Part shown: positions 35,131 to 43,152 of the stretch, one piece after another
Layout: the number at the start of each line of letters is the position of its first letter
How positions within the stretch are numbered: position 1 is the stretch's first letter
Assembly: GCA_963808165.1 (NCBI GenBank)
Contig: CAWEET010000023.1
Coordinates: forward strand, 62,001 to 126,000
DNA: 64,000 bases
Reading direction: 5' to 3'
From: Thiosocius sp963808165
GTDB lineage: Bacteria > Pseudomonadota > Gammaproteobacteria > Chromatiales > Chromatiaceae
Translations under genes and position numbers: made by a program
Notes under the pieces: model-generated
Seen by the model: only the letters and a program-made list of their open reading frames with translations
Database searches by the model: none
Told to the model about the DNA's origin: nothing

Positions 35131-36312
35131 ATGAGCATCAGCGCCTTCCATCCGCCACTTCGCACACTGATGGGCCCGGGGCCCTCGGATGTTCCGCCAC
35201 GGATCCTGGAAGCGCTGAGCCGCCCCACCATCGGTCACCTCGATCCCAGATTCGTCGACCTGATGGATGAGGTCAAGACGCTGCTGCAGCATGTGATGCA
35301 GACTGAAAACGCTCTGACGATGCCTATATCGGCCCCCGGTTCGGCCGGCATGGAGGCGTGTTTCGTCAATCTCGTGGAACCCGGTGACAAGGTCATCGTC
35401 TGCCAGAACGGGGTATTCGGCGGGCGTATGAAGGAAAACGTCGAGCGCTGCGGCGCCCACCCGATCATGGTTCACGACGCTTGGGGAAGTGCGGTAGATC
35501 CACAGAAGCTCGAAGACGCATTGATCGCCAATCCGGATGCCAGCGTCGTGGCCTTCGTGCATGCCGAGACCTCGACCGGCGCCCAGTCCGATGCCAAGAC
35601 CCTGGTCGAACTGGCCCACAAGCACCATTGCCTGACGATCGTCGATGCGGTGACCTCGCTCGCCGGCACGCCGCTGAAGGTCGACGAATGGGAGATCGAC
35701 GCACTCTACTCGGGCACCCAGAAGTGCCTGTCGTGCGTGCCGGGCATCGCACCCGTCAGCTTCAGCGATCGTGCCCGGCACAAGATCAGCAACCGCCGGC
35801 ACAAGGTCCAGAGCTGGTTTCTGGACATGAATCTGATCATGGGATACTGGGGGAAGGGCACGCGCCGGGCCTACCATCACACGGCGCCGGTCAATGCCAT
35901 GTATGCGCTGCATGAGGCGCTGCTGATGGTCCATGAGGAAGGACTCGAGAACGCCTGGGAACGCCATCGGCGCAATCACCTGGCCCTGAAGGCCGGGCTA
36001 GAGGCCATGGGTATCCAATTCATCGTCGACGAGGCGCATCGGCTGCCGCAGCTCAACGCGATCGCAATCCCCGAGGGCGTGGACGATGCGGCAGTGCGCC
36101 TGCGCCTCCTCGAGGAACATCACCTCGAGATCGGCGCCGGCCTCGGCGACCTCGCCGGCAAGGTGTGGCGCATCGGCCTGATGGGCTACAGCAGCCGGAT
36201 AGAGAATATCACCCTCTGCCTGGCGGCACTCGACGGCGTACTCGCCGACATCGACGCACCGGTGAATCACGGTGTCGCCCTGCCGGCCGCAGAAAAGATC
36301 CTGGCGGCCTGA
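35131..36312 (+). CDS. Alanine/serine-glyoxylate aminotransferase family protein
   Basis: A 393-aa class V PLP aminotransferase. LMGPGPSDVPPRILEAL at the N-terminus and the PLP lysine in YSGTQKCLSCVPG at about residue 198 match the AGXT/serine-glyoxylate group. Such enzymes detoxify or salvage glyoxylate by transamination to glycine, as in photorespiratory or serine-cycle metabolism. The partner substrate (alanine or serine) cannot be told from sequence. The SCO-like gene starts 6 nt after its stop. Confidence 0.9.
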   Translation: MSISAFHPPLRTLMGPGPSDVPPRILEALSRPTIGHLDPRFVDLMDEVKTLLQHVMQTENALTMPISAPGSAGMEACFVNLVEPGDKVIVCQNGVFGGRMKENVERCGAHPIMVHDAWGSAVDPQKLEDALIANPDASVVAFVHAETSTGAQSDAKTLVELAHKHHCLTIVDAVTSLAGTPLKVDEWEIDALYSGTQKCLSCVPGIAPVSFSDRARHKISNRRHKVQSWFLDMNLIMGYWGKGTRRAYHHTAPVNAMYALHEALLMVHEEGLENAWERHRRNHLALKAGLEAMGIQFIVDEAHRLPQLNAIAIPEGVDDAAVRLRLLEEHHLEIGAGLGDLAGKVWRIGLMGYSSRIENITLCLAALDGVLADIDAPVNHGVALPAAEKILAA

Positions 36313-36318
36313 CGGCGC

Positions 36319-36909
36319 GTGCGGCGGTCGTCGCGGCGCGCCCCCGGGCGGCGCCTGGCCCTTACGGTCGCGGCACTCGCCAGCCTGATCGTCGGTTACT
36401 ACCTCGGGCAGCACTGGCAGCGCAAGCCTCTCGCCGATCTGTCCGCGGTCGTCTACCCGGCAGGCCGGACGATCGAATACCCGGACGTGCTGGCGATCGC
36501 CAGCGGCGACGACCTCTGGCGCCTGTTCCTCGTCGCCGACACGCGCGAAGGTCAGTGCCGCCAGGTGATGCGGCACTTCGCCGCAGTAGTGAACCGGCTG
36601 GCCACCTGGCCGAAGATCCAGGAGCGCCTGCGCCTGACGGTATTGGCATACGACCAGCCCGACGAAAGCGCCGCTGACGGCTTTTCCGGCAGCGCGAGCT
36701 GGGTCGAGGTGATCAGCGGTGACCCCGCCGACCTGGATCGTTTGAGTGGTCAACTGGGAATCGCGCCAGGTGGTCTCGACTGGTGCAACAGCTACCAGGC
36801 CAGCACCATCCTGGTAGCCGCGGATCGGACTGCCTGGGCGCTGATTCCTTACGAGCAAGCGGCTATCATGGCGCACAACATCAGCAGTATCGTCGCCTTC
36901 GTGGAGTAG
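36319..36909 (+). CDS. SCO1/SenC-like protein lacking the metal-binding cysteines
   Basis: A 196-aa protein with an N-terminal membrane anchor (LALTVAALASLIVGYYLG). The arrangement LRLTVLAYDQPDE, WVEVISGDPADLDRLSGQLGI and STILVAADRTAWALI follows the SCO1/SenC thioredoxin fold. The CxxxC copper site is missing: the corresponding region reads VADTREGQCRQVMRHF. The start is GTG 36319, 6 nt after the aminotransferase stop, without a clear ribosome site. The assignment rests on fold-level resemblance only, so treat it as tentative. Confidence 0.6.
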   Translation: MRRSSRRAPGRRLALTVAALASLIVGYYLGQHWQRKPLADLSAVVYPAGRTIEYPDVLAIASGDDLWRLFLVADTREGQCRQVMRHFAAVVNRLATWPKIQERLRLTVLAYDQPDESAADGFSGSASWVEVISGDPADLDRLSGQLGIAPGGLDWCNSYQASTILVAADRTAWALIPYEQAAIMAHNISSIVAFVE

Positions 36910-36917
36910 GCCGCCAC

Positions 36918-37793
36918 ATGCCGGAACCCGCAAAACCGCGCCTTCTCGATCGTGTTTCAACCGGCCTTCTGCACCTGCTGCCGCAGCACCTGCTGGCGGC
37001 CGGCATGTATCGGTTGATGCGTTCCACTCAACCCTGGCTCAAGCAACAACTGATCACCCGGATCAGTCGACGCTACGGGATCGACATGGGCGATGCCGCG
37101 CAACAGGACCCCACCAGCTACCCGAGCTTCAATGCCCTGTTCACACGCGCCCTGAAACCGGGTTCGCGCCCGATAGCCAAAGGCATGCTGGCCTCACCCG
37201 CCGACGGCAGGATCAGCCAGATAGGCGCGATACGCGGAGATGCCCTCTTACAGGCCAAGGGTCACGAGTTTGACCTGCTGGCGCTGCTCGCGGGTGACAA
37301 ACAACGGGCTGGGGCATTCCGCGATGGCCTGTTTGCGACCGTGTACCTGTCGCCGCGCGACTATCACCGCGTGCATATCCCGTTTTCCGGGACGCTGGAA
37401 TCCATGGTCTTCGTGCCCGGTGACCTGTTCAGTGTGAACGAGGCAACCACCCAATTGGTGCCGGGCCTGTTCGCACGCAACGAACGGCTCATCTGTCATT
37501 TCAGCAGCGAGCTCGGGCCGATGGCGGTGATCCTGGTCGGCGCGATCTTCGTTGGGAGCATAGAGACCGTCTGGCATGGGGAGGTCCGCGCGCAGCGCGG
37601 CCAGCCAACCAAATGGGTCTACCGTAGAGACAAGCGCCTGCGGTTCGACGCAGGGGCCGAGATCGGCCGCTTCAATATGGGATCGACGGTCATCATCCTG
37701 CTGCCAGCGGGCAGTGCCGCCTGGGCCGACGCACTCGGACCCGGCAGCCCTCTGAAGATGGGACAGGCGATCGGCGAGCCACTGAGGCCGTGA
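36918..37793 (+). CDS. psd: Phosphatidylserine decarboxylase proenzyme
   Basis: A 291-aa inner-membrane enzyme that makes phosphatidylethanolamine. PSFNALFTRALKPGSRP, the site YLSPRDYHRVHIPFSG and the self-cleavage motif FNMGSTVIILL are visible; the cleavage motif is MGST here where LGST is usual. The ATG at 36918 has an AGG 9 nt upstream; the frame continues back into the SCO-like gene without homology. It lies 8 nt after that gene and ends 1 bp before the convergent ankyrin gene. Confidence 0.95.
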   Translation: MPEPAKPRLLDRVSTGLLHLLPQHLLAAGMYRLMRSTQPWLKQQLITRISRRYGIDMGDAAQQDPTSYPSFNALFTRALKPGSRPIAKGMLASPADGRISQIGAIRGDALLQAKGHEFDLLALLAGDKQRAGAFRDGLFATVYLSPRDYHRVHIPFSGTLESMVFVPGDLFSVNEATTQLVPGLFARNERLICHFSSELGPMAVILVGAIFVGSIETVWHGEVRAQRGQPTKWVYRRDKRLRFDAGAEIGRFNMGSTVIILLPAGSAAWADALGPGSPLKMGQAIGEPLRP

Positions 37794-37794
37794 C

Positions 37795-38328
37795 TCAAAG
37801 CAGCGCGGCGACCTCCGCATGCTGCCCGACCCTCGCCCAGTCGGCTGCCGAGCGGCCCCGATCGTCACGCAATGCTGGATTGGCACCGAGTTCGAGCAGC
37901 AGGCCCACCGTTGCGAGATGGCCGCGCTTGGCTGCCCAGATCAGCGCCGTCCAGCCACGGGTGATCTCCACCTCGTCGAGCGAGGCCCCGGCCGCTGCCA
38001 GTGCCCGTACCACCTCGACATGGCCATTGCCCGCGGCCAGCATCAGCGCCGTGTAGTAACCTTTTTCATGCAGATCGACCCGTGCACCGGCGGCTAGCAG
38101 TTCGCGCACGGTCTCGAGGTGACCGTATTGTGCCGCCAGCATCAGCGATGTCCGATAGCAGACATCGCGCTGGTCGACGCCGGTACCGGCGGAGACGGCC
38201 ATCAGCAACTGGCGGGTATCTCCCTGCTCTGCCAAACGGTGCAGCGACCTCCCCGGCGGCGGCTCCGAGCCGGGTCGGTCACAGCCTGCGAGCGCCAGCA
38301 GTATGAAACAGGCGAACAAACGAACCAT
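37795..38328 (-). CDS. Ankyrin-repeat lipoprotein
   Basis: A 177-aa protein with a lipobox (LLALAGC) followed by four to five ankyrin repeats, each with the pattern TxLMLAAxxGHxExVRxLLAAGA (for example TSLMLAAQYGHLETVRELL). Such small envelope ankyrin proteins bind partner proteins; the partner is unknown. It ends 1 bp from the convergent psd stop. Confidence 0.85.
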   Translation of the reverse strand: MVRLFACFILLALAGCDRPGSEPPPGRSLHRLAEQGDTRQLLMAVSAGTGVDQRDVCYRTSLMLAAQYGHLETVRELLAAGARVDLHEKGYYTALMLAAGNGHVEVVRALAAAGASLDEVEITRGWTALIWAAKRGHLATVGLLLELGANPALRDDRGRSAADWARVGQHAEVAALL

Positions 38329-38399
38329 GCTCGCATGCTGTCAAACGCAGGGCCCAGATGCATTGAGGATTCGCAGTCACCCGGCCGGGCAGACCCGGC

Positions 38400-39407
38400 T
38401 CAGCAACGTTGCAGGGAAAAGCTCAGCACGCCGTCGATATCATCAGCGCCAAGCCGCGCCATCAACAGGCGGTCGAGACCGACCGCGACACCCGCACATT
38501 TCGGCAAGCCGTGCTGCATTGCGCCCAACAGTCGCCCGTCGATCCGAACGCCGGGACGCCCGAGGCTGCGTCGACGGCAGTTGTCCGCCTCGAACCGGGC
38601 CGCCTGTTCTTCGGCATCGACCAACTCATGAAATCCGTTGGCAAGCTCGATGCCATGCAGAAACAGCTCGAAGCGCGCGGCGGTCCGGCCGTCCGGATTC
38701 AGCCGCGCGAGCGCCGCCTGGCTGGCCGGATAGTCGGTCAGGAAGCACAGACCATCGCGCCCCAGATCCGGCTGGATGAAATAGCTGAGCAGCAGATCTA
38801 GCCAGCCGTCGCGGTCGAGCGTCATGCCCTCCGCGCCAAGGATGTTGTGTTGCAGTGCAACCGCACGCAAGTCTTCTGCGCTGGCCGCAAAAACATCCAG
38901 GCCGAGCCTGTTCTGGAACAGGTCGGCGTAGGAGTGTTGTTCGACCGGTATCGCCGAGTCGGCCAGGGCCAGGCGCACCAGGGTGGTCACCTCCTCGATC
39001 AGGCGGGCGACGTCATAACCCGGGCGATACCACTCGAGGATCGAGAACTCCGGATTGTGCAGGCGTCCGGCCTCGCCGTCGCGAAAGGCCTTACAGATCT
39101 GGAAGATCGGCCCGCTGCCGGCCGCCAGCAGACGCTTCATCGCGAATTCGGGGGAAGTCTGCAGATACAGATCCGTGCCATCGGGAAAGATCGGGCCACG
39201 ATACCGCGCCAACAGAGGCTGCAGGGCCGGGTCGGTGCCCGCGGTACTGCAGGCCAGCGGCGTCTCCACCTCGAGCACACCGACGCGCGCGAAATAACGT
39301 CTGATATCGGCCAGCATCGCAGCCCGGGTGCGCAGGGCATGCAGGTCTGCGCCAGGCCGCCACTCCGCGTTCGCCAGCCTGTTACTCGTCTTTGATCCGG
39401 CTGACAT
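38400..39407 (-). CDS. epmA: EF-P--(R)-beta-lysine ligase
   Basis: A 335-aa class II LysRS-like enzyme without the anticodon-binding domain. Motif 2 is FQICKAFRDGEAGRLHNPEFSILEW and motif 3 GVAVGLDRLLMARLG. It attaches beta-lysine to lysine 34 of EF-P. The ATG at 39407 lies upstream of the efp stop, so the genes overlap by 26 nt. The substrate EF-P and the mutase EpmB are encoded next to it, which makes the assignment firm. Confidence 0.95.
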   Translation of the reverse strand: MSAGSKTSNRLANAEWRPGADLHALRTRAAMLADIRRYFARVGVLEVETPLACSTAGTDPALQPLLARYRGPIFPDGTDLYLQTSPEFAMKRLLAAGSGPIFQICKAFRDGEAGRLHNPEFSILEWYRPGYDVARLIEEVTTLVRLALADSAIPVEQHSYADLFQNRLGLDVFAASAEDLRAVALQHNILGAEGMTLDRDGWLDLLLSYFIQPDLGRDGLCFLTDYPASQAALARLNPDGRTAARFELFLHGIELANGFHELVDAEEQAARFEADNCRRRSLGRPGVRIDGRLLGAMQHGLPKCAGVAVGLDRLLMARLGADDIDGVLSFSLQRC

Positions 39408-39954
39408 AATCACCGGTACGCGTGTCGACCTTGATCTTCTCGCCGGTCTGGATGAACAAAGGTACGCGCACGACGGCACCGGTCTCCAGCGTGGCCGGCT
39501 TGCCGCCACCACCCGAAGTGTCGCCCTTCAGGCCCGGGTCGGTCTCGGTGATCTCCAGGTTGACGAAATTGGGCGCCTCTACCGAGATCGGTGCCCCGTT
39601 CCACAGCGTGACCATGCAGATGTCCTGCTCCTTGATCCATTTCGCTGCCTCATTCATCGCGTTGGCGTCGGCCTGGCACTGTTCGAAGGTCTCGTCATCC
39701 ATGAAGTGCCAAAACTCGCCGTCGTTGTACAGATACTGTAAGTTCCGGTCGACCACGTCCGCGGCCTCGACCGTCTCGCCCGAACGGAAGGTCTTTTCCA
39801 ACACCCGTCCGGTCTTCAGATTGCGTATCTTTACCCGATTGAATGCCTGGCCTTTGCCGGGCTTCACGAATTCGTTTTCAATAATGGTGCACGGGTCACC
39901 GTCGAGCAGCAGCTTGAGACCACCCCTGAACTCGTTTGTGCTGTAAGTCGCCAT
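39382..39954 (-). CDS. efp: Elongation factor P
   Basis: A 190-aa protein of normal length, with the modification site in FVKPGKGQAF (lysine 34) and the three-domain beta-barrel pattern. It relieves ribosome stalling at polyproline. The start MATYSTNEF at 39954 is the family start; the frame is open for another 330 nt without homology. epmA overlaps its 3' end and epmB diverges 38 nt away. Confidence 0.97.
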   Translation of the reverse strand: MATYSTNEFRGGLKLLLDGDPCTIIENEFVKPGKGQAFNRVKIRNLKTGRVLEKTFRSGETVEAADVVDRNLQYLYNDGEFWHFMDDETFEQCQADANAMNEAAKWIKEQDICMVTLWNGAPISVEAPNFVNLEITETDPGLKGDTSGGGGKPATLETGAVVRVPLFIQTGEKIKVDTRTGDYVSRIKDE

Positions 39955-39992
39955 TCGAACCTCACCAAAACGCTGGAGCAACAAAGCCGCCA

Positions 39993-40994
39993 ATGATAAC
40001 CCCTTCAGCCGCACCCTTGGAAACCGATCGGTGGCAGCGTGAGATGGCGGAGGCCGTGCGTGACCCGGTGGAACTGCTGACCCTGCTGGGTCTCGATCCA
40101 CAAGACCTGCCAACGCTGCAGCCCCCTGGAGGGGCGTTTCCGCTGCGCGTACCACGCTATTTCGTCGGGCTGATGCGACCAGGCGATCGCAACGACCCGC
40201 TGCTGGCGCAGGTCCTGCCACTCGCGGCCGAACAGGAGGTGGTGCCGGGTTACCATCGCGATCCAGTCGGTGACATGGCGGCAATGACAGGACACGGTAT
40301 GCTGCAGAAGTACAGCGGCAGGGCGCTGATGGTCACCACGGGTGCCTGCGCGGTGCACTGCCGGTATTGCTTCAGGCGCCATTTCCCGTATCGCGAAATA
40401 TCCGCACTCAGGCAATGGCGCGCAGCGCTGGCGGCCGTGCGCGATCAGCCCGGGATCGGGGAACTGATTCTCAGCGGTGGCGACCCGCTCAGCCTGTCGG
40501 ACGCGCTGCTCGCCACTTTGCTCGACGAGGCCGGGCAGATTCCGCAGCTGCGTCGTCTGCGCATACATACGCGAGTGCCGGTGGTGCTCCCAAGCAGGGT
40601 CACCAGCAGGCTTACCGGGATGCTGTCGGAAAGCCGCCTGCGGGTGGTCATGGTCATCCATGCCAATCACCCGAATGAGATAACACCCGAACTCAATGTC
40701 GCCATGCAGCAACTGACCACCATGGGGACGCATTTGCTGAATCAGTCGGTGCTGCTCAAGTCCGTCAATGATAGTGCCGATACCCTGGTGAAGCTCAGTG
40801 AGTCGCTGTTCGACATTGGAGTGCTGCCATACTACCTGCACCTGCTGGATGCAGTGGCGGGCGCCGCACACTTCGAAGTGCCGTTGAAGCACGCCGAACA
40901 GTTGCTCGAAGAACTGCGTGTCCGGCTTCCGGGCTACCTGCTACCACGCCTGGTTCGCGAGGTTTCCGGGCAGCCCTACAAGGTGCCGGCCTGA
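39993..40994 (+). CDS. epmB: EF-P (R)-beta-lysylation protein, lysine 2,3-aminomutase-like
   Basis: A 333-aa radical SAM enzyme. The cluster motif is CAVHCRYC (CxxxCxxC), followed by FRRHFPY, SGGDPLSLSD and HTRVPVVLPSRV. It turns alpha-lysine into the beta-lysine that EpmA loads onto EF-P. It diverges from efp, so the intergenic 38 bp hold both starts. Length fits EpmB rather than the longer true aminomutases. Confidence 0.94.
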   Translation: MITPSAAPLETDRWQREMAEAVRDPVELLTLLGLDPQDLPTLQPPGGAFPLRVPRYFVGLMRPGDRNDPLLAQVLPLAAEQEVVPGYHRDPVGDMAAMTGHGMLQKYSGRALMVTTGACAVHCRYCFRRHFPYREISALRQWRAALAAVRDQPGIGELILSGGDPLSLSDALLATLLDEAGQIPQLRRLRIHTRVPVVLPSRVTSRLTGMLSESRLRVVMVIHANHPNEITPELNVAMQQLTTMGTHLLNQSVLLKSVNDSADTLVKLSESLFDIGVLPYYLHLLDAVAGAAHFEVPLKHAEQLLEELRVRLPGYLLPRLVREVSGQPYKVPA

Positions 40995-41051
40995 GATCTT
41001 CGCGCAGTACTCCCCGGCGGGACTGAACTTAATTCGGGCCTGTGGCTAGAA

Positions 41052-43079
41052 TTGCGCGGATACGGTATTCATGTCGCGGTACGGTGGCGCGACCTGATTC
41101 TGCCAGCGACATGCCCCGGGCGTTTTAAAGAACAATCAAACACCAGAGTTGTGGTGGCCAAGTTGACCGAAACGAACGAGAAATCCGCGGGGCATCATCA
41201 GACAGAGGCGGCCGATGTACGCCAGCGACCGCTGCTCGGGCTGCAAATACCCCGGCAGTCCGCGCCCAAGGCCGACAATGTGCTGCTCGACCAGAAGGAG
41301 ACGCAGGCCTGGTTCGAGGCCCTGCCAATGGCCAACATCGGGGAGACGGCACGCCGCGTGTTCAACACCCTTATCGAGTTCAACCGGATCGAGGTGCCGG
41401 ATCTGCTGCGGGCAAGGACAGTCGAAAAATTCCGCCCGCCGGTCGAGTACATCACCAACAATCTGCTGAAATACTATATCGACGTCGGTTTGCCGCTATC
41501 ACTCAAAGGCGGTAAAACCGCCGCGCTTGCACGTGAACTCCAGAAGGAACTGGCGATTTCGTACAAGATCATCGTCGAGCGCATGATTGCCGGCGACAGC
41601 AGCAATTTCGATCGACGCCTGCTCGTGATTGCGCTGCACCGCACGCTGCACTACCTCGGCCAGTCCCTGCTGCAAAGTGCATTGGTCTACACGACGTGGC
41701 CAGAGGGCATCTGGCGCGAGATCAACAGCGTCTATGCCTACGCCTCGCAGAATGGTATCCACGACGTGCCGGTCAAGCCGGACGATGGCAGAGATGCGGC
41801 GGCCAGCACGACCATCGAAGATCAGTTCAAGGCGTTGATGCTGTTCGCCAGCGCCACCCCGCATCGCCTACGCCAGAGTCACGCACGCCTGCTTTATGCG
41901 CACCTGGAGGACTGGTCGAGCGACACCACCATATTGGCCGAGGATGACGGAGGCACCAGCCTCGGTCGCTTCAACGTCGATCTTTGGGCGGACTCGGCAC
42001 CGGTACACAATGCCCTGCGCACACCGGTCCCCGGCAAACGTATAGCCATCCTCGACGTGCGCGAACTGCTGAAGCGGCTGCGCAGTGACTTTGAAAACGC
42101 GCCCTGGGACAGCCGTAAGGTCCTGCAGTCCGGCAAACCAGTCGTCACGCGCCCGCTTCTGCGCCTTCTGATTTTGGCCTGGAGTCGCCCGCCAGATCGG
42201 CGTTTCGTCCGTACCAAGCTGAATTTCGATCTGCACGTGGTAGCTGGGCTGCACGCCATTTATGGCAACCTGCAAGCCGACGAACAACCGCCCTATGCAA
42301 CCTACCGTACACCGCTGTTCACGCTCGAGGAGGTCGACAAGCCATCTCCGTCCAGGAACAAGATACAGTGGTCGTCCGGCAGCCTCGAGGAAGTCTCGCT
42401 GGCTCCGCTCGACAGCAACCTCGCCAGCGACTCGATGTTCCGCGAAAGCTTCCTGGTCGGCAGTCGTGGCCCGGTGCCTCCAGTACTCCCGCCCCAGGAA
42501 GTGGAGCCACCCGAGGACAAGCCACTGCCGGAGATTGCCGAGACCGAGCCGCATACCGTGAAAACTATCAACGAGAGCGCCGGCGGCTATTGCATTCGAT
42601 GGCAGGGGGATCACATCCCGCGTGTGAAGATCGGCGAACTGATCGGGGTCGAATCACCGCAGGATCGCCGCAAGTACGGGCTGGGAGTGGTTCGCTGGAT
42701 GAAGCAGCAACCGGATCAGTCGCTCGAACTTGGCCTGGAAGTCATTTCGACGCGCTGCGCGGCGGCGGACGTCCGCGAGGCCGAATCAAGCTCAACGCGC
42801 AACCGCGCCCCTTCTTACAAGTGCCTGATCATCAACGACACAGACCCCGGGAGTGACGCGACGGCAAGTCTGGTGATGAGCGCGATGAACCTGCAGACGG
42901 GTGTGGACCTGATGCTGGCCATGTCCGGCAGGGAGCAGTTGATACGCCTGATCAAGCTGGTCGAATTCAGCAGCGCTTTCGCCCGATATCAATTCGAATT
43001 CGTAAAAACGGAAGACGAAGCCAACATCGCGGATGGTCGTCCAGACGATGAGTTCAGTGACCTTTGGAACAACCTATAA
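41052..43079 (+). CDS. Large protein with C-terminal PilZ-like domain, upstream of fimX-like gene
   Basis: Up to 675 aa. The long N-terminal part is helical (AWFEALPMANIGETARRVFN, VEYITNNLLKYYIDVGLPLS) with no enzyme motif that I recognise. The C-terminal region (about 500-595) has a PilZ-like beta-barrel pattern: INESAGGYCIRW, KIGELIGVESPQDRRKYGLG, VVRWMKQQPDQSLELGLEVIS, but not the classical RxxxR c-di-GMP site. The start is uncertain: TTG 41052 is the longest, GTG 41151 or 41154 fits better with where the conserved-looking region begins. As I recall, pseudomonads have a similar protein in front of fimX. A joint role in pilus control is inferred. Confidence 0.72.
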   Translation: MRGYGIHVAVRWRDLILPATCPGRFKEQSNTRVVVAKLTETNEKSAGHHQTEAADVRQRPLLGLQIPRQSAPKADNVLLDQKETQAWFEALPMANIGETARRVFNTLIEFNRIEVPDLLRARTVEKFRPPVEYITNNLLKYYIDVGLPLSLKGGKTAALARELQKELAISYKIIVERMIAGDSSNFDRRLLVIALHRTLHYLGQSLLQSALVYTTWPEGIWREINSVYAYASQNGIHDVPVKPDDGRDAAASTTIEDQFKALMLFASATPHRLRQSHARLLYAHLEDWSSDTTILAEDDGGTSLGRFNVDLWADSAPVHNALRTPVPGKRIAILDVRELLKRLRSDFENAPWDSRKVLQSGKPVVTRPLLRLLILAWSRPPDRRFVRTKLNFDLHVVAGLHAIYGNLQADEQPPYATYRTPLFTLEEVDKPSPSRNKIQWSSGSLEEVSLAPLDSNLASDSMFRESFLVGSRGPVPPVLPPQEVEPPEDKPLPEIAETEPHTVKTINESAGGYCIRWQGDHIPRVKIGELIGVESPQDRRKYGLGVVRWMKQQPDQSLELGLEVISTRCAAADVREAESSSTRNRAPSYKCLIINDTDPGSDATASLVMSAMNLQTGVDLMLAMSGREQLIRLIKLVEFSSAFARYQFEFVKTEDEANIADGRPDDEFSDLWNNL

Positions 43080-43152
43080 GGATGCTGCGCCCAGAGACCT
43101 ATCAAGGCCTCCGAAGCGCTGGTCGTCCTGACTGAAAAGGACATGTGAATCT

